64,000 nucleotides of DNA from an uncultured Aquimarina sp. (GTDB taxonomy: Bacteria > Bacteroidota > Bacteroidia > Flavobacteriales > Flavobacteriaceae): positions 62,001 through 126,000 of the forward strand of contig CANLYR010000007.1 in assembly GCA_947495425.1 (NCBI GenBank), given 5' to 3'. The notes beneath the pieces were generated by a model. It was not told where the DNA came from, did not search any database, and was given only the letters and a program-made list of their open reading frames with translations. The position numbers and the translations under genes are program-made. The stretch's first letter is position 1; the number at the start of each line of letters is the position of its first letter. Positions 35,557 to 44,758 of this stretch are shown here, one piece after another.

Positions 35557-36885
35557 GTGCGTAGCATTAAAAAATATACTTTAGAAAATCCATCAAGATT
35601 TAAAAACCAATTGTTGTGCTGGAGCCAACAATTTGATGACATTGTCTGGTTAGATTCTAACGAGTATACCCAACAATACTCAAGTTACGATGCAGTACTT
35701 GCAGTCGATGCGTTTACTGCGATCAAAACAGATTATCATTATGCATTTGAACAATTAAAAGAATATCAGGAACACACTAGAGACTGGATTTTTGGCTACT
35801 TTTCGTATGATCTTAAAAATGATACTGAAAATCTGGTTTCTAAAAATAAAGATGAGTTAAAATTTCCTGATCTATACTTTTTTCAGCCCAAAAAGCTTTT
35901 CTTTCTCAAAGGCAATGTTTTAGAAGTTCACTATTTAAGAATGGTGGATGACGAAATAAACGATGATTTTAAAATAATTTCATCGATAGCATTGGATGAG
36001 TTGATGGTTGTACCAAAAAAGGAGAAAAATAGTGAATCTTCTTGCGGCAACCTCAAAATAAGTCTTAGCATTACAAAAGATGTATATAAAGAAAAGGTGA
36101 ATAGAATGTTAGCGCACATACGAAGAGGTGATATTTATGAAGCTAATTTTTGTCAGGAGTTTTTTGCAAAAGATAGTTGTATTAATCCTTTACAGACCTA
36201 TAACCATCTCAATGCTATTTCTAAGCCTCCTTTTGCTACATTTCTCAAAATGAATCATCACTATGCATTATCGGCCTCGCCAGAGCGATATTTGCGAAAA
36301 GAAGGCCAAAAAATAATTTCTCAACCGATAAAAGGAACCGCAAAACGATCTGATGATACACAACACGATCAAGAGTTAATACTTGATCTAAAGAATGATC
36401 CAAAAGAACGATCAGAAAATGTGATGATTGTAGATTTGGTACGCAATGATTTATCTCGAACAGCTATTAAGGGTGCTGTACAAGTAGAGGAGTTGTGCAA
36501 GGTGTATTCTTTTAAACAAGTGCATCAAATGATATCTACTGTGGTTTCAGAGGTAGAGGTAACGACTTCTCCTGTTGATATTATCAAATCAACGTTTCCT
36601 ATGGGTAGTATGACAGGAGCCCCAAAAATATCTGCTATGAATATCATAGAAGAACTCGAAGCCTCCAAACGTGGTCTGTATAGCGGAGCAGTGGGATATT
36701 TTACTCCCGATGGTGATTTTGATTTTAATGTTGTGATAAGGAGCATTTTGTATAATGAATTTGAAAAATATGTTTCTTATACCGTTGGAGGAGCAATTAC
36801 AGCCAAATCTGATCCAGATCAAGAGTATGAGGAATGTTTACTTAAAGCAAAAGCCATGCGAGAGGTGTTGGAGGGGGTAATATAA
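35557..36885 (+). CDS. pabB: aminodeoxychorismate synthase component I
   Basis: PabB adds ammonia to chorismate to make 4-amino-4-deoxychorismate for folate synthesis. The 442-residue protein has the chorismate-binding fold: MLAHIRRGDIYEANFCQEF, ALSASPERYL, and PIKGT (257-261) whose Lys259 marks PabB and distinguishes it from TrpE, which has PIAGT. VDLVRNDLSR, STFPMGSMTGAPKI and the final YEECLLKAKAM follow. Translation starts at GTG (35557), 6 bases after the FMN reductase stop. No pabA or pabC is in the window. Confidence 0.92.
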   Translation: MRSIKKYTLENPSRFKNQLLCWSQQFDDIVWLDSNEYTQQYSSYDAVLAVDAFTAIKTDYHYAFEQLKEYQEHTRDWIFGYFSYDLKNDTENLVSKNKDELKFPDLYFFQPKKLFFLKGNVLEVHYLRMVDDEINDDFKIISSIALDELMVVPKKEKNSESSCGNLKISLSITKDVYKEKVNRMLAHIRRGDIYEANFCQEFFAKDSCINPLQTYNHLNAISKPPFATFLKMNHHYALSASPERYLRKEGQKIISQPIKGTAKRSDDTQHDQELILDLKNDPKERSENVMIVDLVRNDLSRTAIKGAVQVEELCKVYSFKQVHQMISTVVSEVEVTTSPVDIIKSTFPMGSMTGAPKISAMNIIEELEASKRGLYSGAVGYFTPDGDFDFNVVIRSILYNEFEKYVSYTVGGAITAKSDPDQEYEECLLKAKAMREVLEGVI

Positions 36886-37093
36886 AGCGTTCAGTAGGCA
36901 GTTAGCAGGAGAGAGCTCCTAAATTATGAATAATTAAGTATTTAATTATATAATGAAGTAATTCATGTTGAGTTTTGGTTAGTTTATAAATGTTCTAGCA
37001 AAAAGATTTGAATGACAAACTTTTTGAATATGAAAATAAAAGATAATATATCCGTTTCTATAAATTTTGTAATTTGATAGCTCATTACTTGTC

Positions 37094-39427
37094 ATGCTTC
37101 GTTTTACTTTAATTTTATTTCTTCTTGGTCAAATAATTTGTGCTCAAGAATTAGCAACTACTAAAATTGATTCTATTTTACAACGGTTTCATGCGAACAA
37201 GTCTGTAGCGCTTCATATTCACAGTAATAAAAGCACATACGTTAGCGACGAAAAAATCTGGTTTAGTATTTATGCATTCGAAAAAGTAAGTGCAAAAATC
37301 AATAAAAACAAATATAATGTTGTTGTGCAATTAACAGACTCAAACAACACTATTCTTTCCAAATCATTACTGTACTTAAATAATGGTCAGGTAAATGGAA
37401 ATTTTACTTTAAATCCAGAAATTAAAACTGATACATATTACCTCAAAACCTTCATCCCTAAAAACGCTACCCCTAGTGCTGCTTTTACTAAAGCGATAAA
37501 AATTATTAATCCTTCTTCCTCAATTAGAACTAAGAATAAAGTAAATCATATTACAAAATTAGATGTTCAAATTTTACCAGAAGGGGGGTGTTTAATTTCG
37601 AATACGTTAAATAGTTGTGGCATTAAAATTTTAAATGCCAACGGGAAAGGTGTTAGGCTTAAAAATTTAGTTCTTGAAGATATAGAGGGTAATATTTTAA
37701 AAAATAATGTAGCTACAAACGCTTTAGGAATGGGAAAATTCTCTTTTATGCCAGAAGAGAACATTACTTATTTTTTACGTTCTAAATCCAAAAATTTTAA
37801 ACACAAACTACCAAGAACTTCTCAGATAGGAATTGCTTTAAAACTAGAGCAAAACTATAAAACTGGTGAATTACAAATAGATCTAAATACCAATGAAAGA
37901 TCACTTGCCGCGTACAGTAATCAAGATTTTATAATTACCATTCATAAGGCAGGTCTTGCTCGCAGTTATATAACGCAATTTGATGAAGACTATCCAAAAT
38001 TGGTTTTAAATATCCCGAGTCATAAGCTTTTTTCTGGGACAAATACAATTACAGTATTCAATAAAGATCTTAAACCTATGGTTGAACGGTTATTTTTTAA
38101 TTTTGAAAGTGTAAAAGAAACGAGCTCTTTTATTCATGAGGCTTCAAAAGTTAGTGATACAGTTACCTATACCATTTTAAATAAAGTAGGTGGTCAAACT
38201 GTTAAAACACAAACAAGCATTTCAGTTTTACCTTTAAAAACTTTGGCAAACACTAATCGCGATCATGTATTTGCTTCGGTTCATTTAAAGCCATTTTTGA
38301 ATGGGAATATTGAAAATCCTTCATATTACTTTCAAAAAAATAATAACAAAAAACGTTATGAACTGGATTTGTTACTGCTAACTCAAGGTTGGAGTAAGTA
38401 TAATTGGAATACTATTTTTAATGCTGAAAAAGATTCTGAATTAGAAAATAATTCAGGGCTTACAATTTCTGGTTATGTTGTACCATTTGATGAGAAACAA
38501 AAATTAAAAAATGTATTACTGTACTCCAAAACGAATAAAAATATAAAGATGGTAGATCTAGATAAAGACAATACATTTCACATAGAAAACTTGATATTAC
38601 AAACAGATTCTGACTTTGAATTCTCTACACTTGACAATTTTGGAAAACCCGTCAAGGCCAACTTCTTTTTTACGGTAAAACCATTAGGTGAAGTTTTGGA
38701 TAAAAAGTTCGAAATGAATATTACAGATTCATTTTCTGAAACTAGTCTGACCGAAGCAATCATAGAAAATTTTGAAGGTGAAGTTCTGGATGAAGTCATT
38801 ATTAATGTGAATAAGCTGAAGTTTAAAAGATTCACAAAAGGGCGATATGGTGTCAAAGTAGATTCTTCTTTATATGCTTATAGAACTGTTGAAGATTATT
38901 TTAAAAGCAAGGAAGGTTTACGATTGGCGTACCATTTTTCAAGCGGAAGTGATTTTGGAGGCTATTATTGGACGTACAGAGATGGTACAAAAGCACATTT
39001 TATCTTAAACGGAAAGCGTGCTACCTACATGAACGGTCTTTTGAAAATTAATATGGAAAATATATTAGAGCTTTATCATGGTGGGCGCGATGGATACGGG
39101 CATAGAAACAGTCACTTAATTTATACGAACGGTAAAGAACTCGAAATGCCTGAATACTTAAAAACTTCAAAAACTTTTAAACTAAAAAATGGGTTTACAT
39201 TTCAAAAAGAAACATATAAACCAGAATATATTGATTATGAAAGTGATTCCTATCAAAAATTTGCAGCAATTGCCTGGGAACCTTTAGTAAAGAGTAATAA
39301 AGACAGCTACAGCAAAATATCATTCATTAATCCGGGTAAACATAGTTTACTTTTTTATATTGAGGGCTTTACTGAAACCGGTGAACCGTTTAGTACGATA
39401 ACCTCTTATGAGCGTAAGAAAAATTAG
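37094..39427 (+). CDS. large exported protein with MG2-like domain, function unknown
   Basis: A 777-residue exported protein (signal MLRFTLILFLLGQIICAQ). Residues 35-140 (HSNKSTYVSDEKIWFSIYAF, VVQLTDSNNTILSKSLL) fit the MG2-type fibronectin-like domain of alpha-2-macroglobulins, here in a short Bacteroidota form. The long remainder contains beta-rich segments and the fragment VLDEVIINVNK, which resembles the plug-linked segment of TonB-dependent receptors, plus FILNGKRATYMNGLL. It has no thioester motif. It lies between pabB and the sigma-like gene. Confidence 0.55.
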   Translation: MLRFTLILFLLGQIICAQELATTKIDSILQRFHANKSVALHIHSNKSTYVSDEKIWFSIYAFEKVSAKINKNKYNVVVQLTDSNNTILSKSLLYLNNGQVNGNFTLNPEIKTDTYYLKTFIPKNATPSAAFTKAIKIINPSSSIRTKNKVNHITKLDVQILPEGGCLISNTLNSCGIKILNANGKGVRLKNLVLEDIEGNILKNNVATNALGMGKFSFMPEENITYFLRSKSKNFKHKLPRTSQIGIALKLEQNYKTGELQIDLNTNERSLAAYSNQDFIITIHKAGLARSYITQFDEDYPKLVLNIPSHKLFSGTNTITVFNKDLKPMVERLFFNFESVKETSSFIHEASKVSDTVTYTILNKVGGQTVKTQTSISVLPLKTLANTNRDHVFASVHLKPFLNGNIENPSYYFQKNNNKKRYELDLLLLTQGWSKYNWNTIFNAEKDSELENNSGLTISGYVVPFDEKQKLKNVLLYSKTNKNIKMVDLDKDNTFHIENLILQTDSDFEFSTLDNFGKPVKANFFFTVKPLGEVLDKKFEMNITDSFSETSLTEAIIENFEGEVLDEVIINVNKLKFKRFTKGRYGVKVDSSLYAYRTVEDYFKSKEGLRLAYHFSSGSDFGGYYWTYRDGTKAHFILNGKRATYMNGLLKINMENILELYHGGRDGYGHRNSHLIYTNGKELEMPEYLKTSKTFKLKNGFTFQKETYKPEYIDYESDSYQKFAAIAWEPLVKSNKDSYSKISFINPGKHSLLFYIEGFTETGEPFSTITSYERKKN

Positions 39428-39557
39428 AGGTCAGTAGCTAGTAACTTATATTCCGATTGAAATACTGTGTCGATCTCTAGTTGAGTGCATTTCAATCTTG
39501 TTTTTGTTGACAAAATAGTTCTCGACTGCGTCCTAAAAGACAGTAGTAATTGCTCTA

Positions 39558-39592
39558 AAACTACAAACTATAAACTACAAACTACATACTCC
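39558..39592. repeat. short tandem heptamer repeat
   Basis: AAACTAC AAACTAT AAACTAC AAACTAC then a degenerate copy, ATACTCC: four to five units of a 7-base period. It is between the MG2-like gene and the sigma-like gene. It is too short to encode anything and looks like slippage. Confidence 0.6.
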
Positions 39593-39602
39593 AGACTGAT
39601 AA

Positions 39603-40304
39603 TTATACCAAATTACGCCTAAAACTCTTTCTAACATCAATAATAGTTTGTTTCACTTGTTGAGCCGTCATATCTTTTATGGTAGCGATTTCTTCAAAAT
39701 TTAATTTTCCAAAAACAAAAAGATCAATAATTTTTGAAGCTTCCATGGGTAACCAACTATAGAATTTACCCAACAATTTTTGTTTCCTAAACGATGATGA
39801 AGGTTCTGTATCTATAATTTTGAGAATAGCAGAATCAAGATCATCATATATAAAACTTTGTTTATGTTTAGAGTTTTGATGATAACAAATATCATCCAAA
39901 TCTTCTTTCATGATAAGTTCGTTATCTGCTTCTGCTGTAAAATTTTCTTCAAGTTTTTCAAGTTCAATGTTCAGAAAATGATTTGTGCTTATACTTCTTT
40001 GATGCCAACCTTCTCGATGATGTAGTTCATCAATCAAATGATCTGCAATTTTAAAAAGTTGCAACTCTAGCGATAATGTATCTATGTTTACGTCAAAATC
40101 ATCTGAGTACAATTTTAAGATCGCATCATCAATAATACCATTAGAACAATACATGTTTTGAGGCAAAATGCCTACACTTTCAGCAATATAAAGCCGATGC
40201 TTTACATAAGGATGTAAATGGGGGACAATGGATAATAATTTTTTACTGAATTCCCTCTGATCATCAGCTCCGTAAAATTTCTGCAATTCTTGTGTCGTGT
40301 TCAT
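39603..40304 (-). CDS. sigma-70 region 4-like protein
   Basis: A 233-residue protein of which only the end is familiar: residues 190-232 (KIIDLFVFGKLNFEEIATIKDMTAQQVKQTIIDVRKSFRRNLV) fit the helix-turn-helix of sigma region 4, which binds the -35 element. The first 130 residues contain helices with no region 2 signature that I can identify. It may be a divergent alternative sigma factor or a DNA-binding protein that uses the same fold. It is divergent from tilS. Confidence 0.55.
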   Translation of the reverse strand: MNTTQELQKFYGADDQREFSKKLLSIVPHLHPYVKHRLYIAESVGILPQNMYCSNGIIDDAILKLYSDDFDVNIDTLSLELQLFKIADHLIDELHHREGWHQRSISTNHFLNIELEKLEENFTAEADNELIMKEDLDDICYHQNSKHKQSFIYDDLDSAILKIIDTEPSSSFRKQKLLGKFYSWLPMEASKIIDLFVFGKLNFEEIATIKDMTAQQVKQTIIDVRKSFRRNLV

Positions 40305-40427
40305 TGGTGAATGATTTAAGAGTTGTTTTCTAAAAATAAGAAAAACAAACTAAAAATGATGTTAAAAATCTGAAAATCAGAATGTAAACCAAATTCAAGG
40401 GTTGATTGTCATCGCAATTCAAAATTG

Positions 40428-40435
40428 TATATTTG
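40428..40435 (+). promoter_or_regulatory. -7 promoter element for tilS
   Basis: TATATTTG matches TAnnTTTG exactly. TTG at 40402-40404 could be the -33 contact. It lies downstream of an in-frame TTG at 40406, which rules that codon out as the translation start. Confidence 0.6.
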
Positions 40436-40462
40436 ACAAATAAAAAATCGAATTACAATCTA

Positions 40463-41776
40463 GTGGTACAAGAGTTTAAAAATCATATTGGCAAAAATCT
40501 TTCATTCCTTTCAGGAGGTAGATTTTTAATAGCCTGTAGTGGGGGGCTGGATAGTATAGTTCTTGTACATCTATGCGACAAAATTAACCTGCACTTTGGA
40601 ATAGCGCATTGTAATTTTAATTTGCGAGGAGCCGAAAGTGATCAAGACGAAGAGTTTGTAAAAAAAATGGCGCATCAAGTCGAGTCCGAATTTTTTGTAA
40701 AGCATTTTAATACAGAAGCATATAGCAAGTCGAATCAGGTATCTATTCAAATGGCAGCTAGAGAACTTCGTTATACTTGGTTTAAGCAATTAGCGCAAGA
40801 GTTTCAGTTTGATTATGTTTTAACAGCTCATCATGCCGATGATAACCTGGAAACGTTTTTGATTAATCTTTCTAGAGGTACAGGTATCGAAGGATTAACA
40901 GGTATACCAGAAACTAATGAACTGCTCGTTCGTCCACTATTACCTTTTTCAAGAAAGGATATAGAAAAATTTGCTAAAGAAAATGCATTAACGTGGAGAG
41001 AAGATAGCAGTAATAGCAGTATTAAATACCTGAGAAACAAACTCAGGCACCATGTTATTCCTGAATTGAGGTCAGTAAACCCACAGTTTTTACAGAATTT
41101 TGAGACTACATTAACCTACCTAAAGCAAAGCAGCGAGTTTATAACTAATCAGACGCTTCGCGCTAAAAAAGAGCTGTTCGAATTTTTAGATGATGATAGT
41201 ATTAAGATCCCCATACATCGATTAAGAGAATATGGCAATCCCAAAACTTTCTTATACATGTTGTTAAAGGAATATAATTTTAAAGCCTGGGATGATATTG
41301 AGAAAGTGCTTTTGGCTCAATCCGGAAAGCAAATTTTTTCTGAAACCCACCGACTAGTAAAAGATCGAGATTATTTACTGCTAAGTCCTGTTGCCGAAGA
41401 AATTTCAAATCGCACCTATACGATTTTAGAAGAAGAGCGTATGCTTATGATTCCTTCTGGAACATTAATATTTAGGGATGTAGACGAAATTTCTGAAATA
41501 GATCTTAAAACCATTTATGTAGATAAAGAAAAGTTAAAGTATCCATTGACTGTAAGAAAATGGAAAGAAGGCGACTATTTTTATCCTTTGGGAATGAAAG
41601 GGAAGAAAAAGCTGAGCAAGTATTTTAAAGATGAAAAACTATCTTTATTAGCAAAAGAACGCGTATGGTTGTTATGCTCTGGAAAAGAAATCATTTGGAT
41701 AATAAAATATAGAGCTGATAACCGTTTTAAAATAACACCTCAAACGAAACAACTATTAAAAATTACAATCACCTAA
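40463..41776 (+). CDS. tilS: tRNA(Ile)-lysidine synthase
   Basis: TilS attaches lysine to C34 of tRNA(Ile) with anticodon CAU, changing its codon from AUG to AUA. The 437-residue product has the PP-loop motif SGGLDS (26-31), HCNFNLRGAESDQDE and the C-terminal TilS domain with YPLTVRKWKEGDYFYPLGMKGKKKLSKYF. The start is GTG at 40463, since the promoter lies at 40428-40435. The stop overlaps the next start by one base (TAATG), so tilS and the DsbD-like gene are coupled. Confidence 0.92.
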   Translation: MVQEFKNHIGKNLSFLSGGRFLIACSGGLDSIVLVHLCDKINLHFGIAHCNFNLRGAESDQDEEFVKKMAHQVESEFFVKHFNTEAYSKSNQVSIQMAARELRYTWFKQLAQEFQFDYVLTAHHADDNLETFLINLSRGTGIEGLTGIPETNELLVRPLLPFSRKDIEKFAKENALTWREDSSNSSIKYLRNKLRHHVIPELRSVNPQFLQNFETTLTYLKQSSEFITNQTLRAKKELFEFLDDDSIKIPIHRLREYGNPKTFLYMLLKEYNFKAWDDIEKVLLAQSGKQIFSETHRLVKDRDYLLLSPVAEEISNRTYTILEEERMLMIPSGTLIFRDVDEISEIDLKTIYVDKEKLKYPLTVRKWKEGDYFYPLGMKGKKKLSKYFKDEKLSLLAKERVWLLCSGKEIIWIIKYRADNRFKITPQTKQLLKITIT

Positions 41777-43758
41777 TGCGATACTACCTACTATTACTGA
41801 CTACTTTTTTATTTTCTGTAACGCTTTTTTCACAAACGCTGGATCCAATTTCATGGAAAGCTAATATAGAAAAAGAGACTGAAGACACGTATATTTTATA
41901 TTTTAAAGCAACTCTAGATAAAGGTTGGCATTTGTATTCGCAAAAGGAAGCAGAAACCGATGAAATAGCACCAACACCTACAGAATTTACATTTAATACT
42001 ACTCCTGAGACCTATATATTAGTTGGTGAAACTGTTGAGCCCAAAGGAATAGAGAAGTACGACAACATATTCGAGATGGATGTGAAGTATTTTGAAGATG
42101 AGGTTACTTTTTTTCAAAAAATAAAGCGCATAGATAAAAATCTAAAAACAGTGAGTGCAGAAGTGTTTTTCTCGGTTTGTGATGATGAAAAATGCCTGGC
42201 GCCAGAGGTGTTAACCTTTGATTTAAAACTTAGTGGAGAAGCAAAAGAGAATAAAGGAGACCGCTCCAGTATCACAACGGATGATGAAAATAAATCAGAA
42301 GCTTTATATATTGATATCAAAGGAAAAGAAAAATATCCATCAGAAGAAGTAAAAGAGAAAAGTTACCTCAATATATTTATTCTTGGTTTTTTAGGAGGGC
42401 TTATCGCTTTACTAACGCCTTGTGTGTTCCCTATGATACCACTTACTGTATCGTTCTTTACAAAAAGTGCAAAAGACCGTAAAAAAGGAACATTTAATGC
42501 AATTCTGTACGGTTTTTTCATATTTGCGATCTATGTGTTACTAAGTCTTCCGTTTCATATTTTGGACTCAGTAGACCCAGAGATTTTAAATAATATTTCG
42601 ACCAATGTAACGCTGAATATTATCTTCTTTGTAATCTTTATCGTCTTTGCAATGTCATTTTTTGGCTATTTTGAAATTACATTACCAGCATCCTGGAGCA
42701 ATAGTCTGGATAGTAAAGCAACTAGCATTGGGGGTGTAGTAGGTGTTTTCTTTATGGCGCTTACCTTAGCCTTAGTTTCTTTTTCATGTACAGGTCCAAT
42801 TTTGGGGTCTTTGCTAGGAGGGTCTCTAAGTAGTGATGGTGGTGCCATGCAATTAAGTTTCGGAATGGGAGGTTTTGGTTTAGCTTTGGCCTTGCCGTTT
42901 GGTTTATTTGCATTATTTCCCAATTGGTTAAATTCTTTACCCAAAAGTGGTGGATGGTTAAATTCTGTAAAGGTTGTATTGGGATTCATAGAACTTGCAC
43001 TTGCCTTTAAATTTTTATCCAATGCAGATCTCGTAGCACATTGGGGAATCCTGAAACGTGAAATATTCATTGGGATCTGGATTGTAATAGGTATAGGTTT
43101 AACACTATACCTTTTCGGAAAATTACGCTTTCCGCATGATAGTCCGAGTCAAAAACTAAGCATTGGCAGACAAATTTTAGCAATTTTGACATTAGTATTT
43201 GTTATGTATTTACTGCCAGGGCTTACGAATACTAAATATGCTAATCTTAAATTGCTAAGTGGTTTTCCGCCACCATTATTTTACAGTATTTATGAAAAAG
43301 AAGCACATGGTCCACTTGGGTTAAATGCCTATACAGATTTTGAAGAAGGCGTGAAGGCTGCAAAAGCTCAAAGCAAACCCATTATGATTGATTTTACAGG
43401 ATGGGCCTGTGTAAATTGTCGTAAAATGGAAGAGCAAGTGTGGAGCCATCCTGAGATTATCGATATCCTGAAAAATGAATACATATTAATCTCCTTATAT
43501 GTAGACGATCGAAAAGCACTGGAAGAGCGAGATCAATTCAAATTTTTAAAACCTGATGGCGGTGTGAAGAATATAAAAACAATAGGTGTTAAATGGGCAA
43601 CTTTTCAGACCTTAAATTTTCAGAATAATTCACAACCCTACTATGTCTTACTAGATGCAGAAATGAATTTACTAAATTATACCACTGCATATACTCCCGA
43701 TACCAGTGAATATTTGGATTGGTTGAAAAAAGGTTTACAAAACTATACAAAACGGTAA
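41776..43758 (+). CDS. DsbD-like thiol:disulfide interchange protein
   Basis: A 660-residue membrane protein that carries reducing power from cytoplasmic thioredoxin to the periplasm. After a signal (to FSQ, residue 20) comes the N-terminal domain with FSVCDDEKC (Cys135, Cys140). The membrane part (about 196-480) has TPCVFPMIPLT (Cys215) and SCTGPILG (Cys338), and the C-terminal thioredoxin domain has WACVNC (Cys545, Cys548). All three cysteine pairs of DsbD are present. Its ATG overlaps the tilS stop. Confidence 0.92.
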   Translation: MRYYLLLLTTFLFSVTLFSQTLDPISWKANIEKETEDTYILYFKATLDKGWHLYSQKEAETDEIAPTPTEFTFNTTPETYILVGETVEPKGIEKYDNIFEMDVKYFEDEVTFFQKIKRIDKNLKTVSAEVFFSVCDDEKCLAPEVLTFDLKLSGEAKENKGDRSSITTDDENKSEALYIDIKGKEKYPSEEVKEKSYLNIFILGFLGGLIALLTPCVFPMIPLTVSFFTKSAKDRKKGTFNAILYGFFIFAIYVLLSLPFHILDSVDPEILNNISTNVTLNIIFFVIFIVFAMSFFGYFEITLPASWSNSLDSKATSIGGVVGVFFMALTLALVSFSCTGPILGSLLGGSLSSDGGAMQLSFGMGGFGLALALPFGLFALFPNWLNSLPKSGGWLNSVKVVLGFIELALAFKFLSNADLVAHWGILKREIFIGIWIVIGIGLTLYLFGKLRFPHDSPSQKLSIGRQILAILTLVFVMYLLPGLTNTKYANLKLLSGFPPPLFYSIYEKEAHGPLGLNAYTDFEEGVKAAKAQSKPIMIDFTGWACVNCRKMEEQVWSHPEIIDILKNEYILISLYVDDRKALEERDQFKFLKPDGGVKNIKTIGVKWATFQTLNFQNNSQPYYVLLDAEMNLLNYTTAYTPDTSEYLDWLKKGLQNYTKR

Positions 43759-43832
43759 AAATCTTTGAGAGAATAAATAAATCTACTGCTACGATTTAAT
43801 AACGAAAAAATATTCATTGAAAATAATTTAAG

Positions 43833-44615
43833 ATGAAAAGAACAGCGTTAATAACTGGTGCTTCAAATGGGATAGGATTAGAATTGGCAAAAGTGCATGC
43901 ATCAAAAAGAGATAACCTTGTTTTAGTAGCAAGAAATCAAACTAAACTTGATGAACTTCAACTAGAATTAGAGAATAAGTATCAGATCGGTATCGTTATA
44001 ATTGTCAAAGATCTTGCTGTCTCGAATGCTGCTCAAGAAGTTTTTGAAGAAACACAACAAAAAGGGATTCAGGTAGATTATTTGATTAATAATGCAGGTT
44101 TTGGAGATTTTGGAATGTTTTATGAGACAGACTGGGATAAAGAAAGCAAGATGATTGAGCTGAATATTACTACATTAACACAACTTACCAAATTGTATCT
44201 AAAAGAAATGGTAAAGCGTAATCATGGTAAAATTATGAATGTAGCTTCGACTGCTGCTTTTCAACCCGGACCTACAATGGCAATGTATTATGCCACCAAA
44301 GCCTATGTTCTACATTTTTCTGAAGCCATAGCTAATGAATTGAAGGATAAAAATATTACGATTACTGCGCTTTGTTCAGGAGCAACCGAAAGCGGTTTTC
44401 AAGCTGTTGCTGCTATGGAGGAAAGTAAACTTGTTAAAGGTAAAAAACTTCCAACTTCAAAAGCTGTTGCGCAATATGGATATAAAGCCATGATGAAAGG
44501 AAAGACTGTTGCTATACACGGATTTATGAATCGTATTTTAGCAAATTCAGTGCGCTTTATGCCCAGAACAATGGTGACCGTAATTACTAGAAGAGTGCAG
44601 GATAAAGCCAAGTAA
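43833..44615 (+). CDS. short-chain dehydrogenase/reductase
   Basis: A 260-residue classical SDR. GASNGIG (9-15) is the NADP-binding loop, NNAG follows near 86-89, and the catalytic set is Ser139, Tyr152 and Lys156 (YYATK). The C-terminal region is short. The family oxidises or reduces alcohols and ketones in the cytosol; the substrate is unknown. It is separated from dsbD by 74 bases and ends in its own terminator. Confidence 0.88.
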   Translation: MKRTALITGASNGIGLELAKVHASKRDNLVLVARNQTKLDELQLELENKYQIGIVIIVKDLAVSNAAQEVFEETQQKGIQVDYLINNAGFGDFGMFYETDWDKESKMIELNITTLTQLTKLYLKEMVKRNHGKIMNVASTAAFQPGPTMAMYYATKAYVLHFSEAIANELKDKNITITALCSGATESGFQAVAAMEESKLVKGKKLPTSKAVAQYGYKAMMKGKTVAIHGFMNRILANSVRFMPRTMVTVITRRVQDKAK

Positions 44616-44634
44616 TTATAATATTTTGTACATA

Positions 44635-44681
44635 AATCCCCTGCGAATTCTTCAAGAATTTGTAGGGGATTCTTTTTTTTA
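44635..44681 (+). terminator. terminator after the SDR gene
   Basis: AATCCCCTGC pairs with GTAGGGGATT (one mismatch) and the stem continues with AATTCTT/AGAATT. Eight T residues follow. Confidence 0.85.
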
Positions 44682-44758
44682 CGTGTTAAAATCTCCTTAA
44701 AGCTATCTTGCTCACTCAGTCAATTTTTTATCTTGATCGATAAACTAAATACAGACTA

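Noticed and set aside
36525..36746. 73-codon minus-strand frame within pabB
   Set aside because: The plus strand frame has complete PabB motifs, so this is antisense noise.
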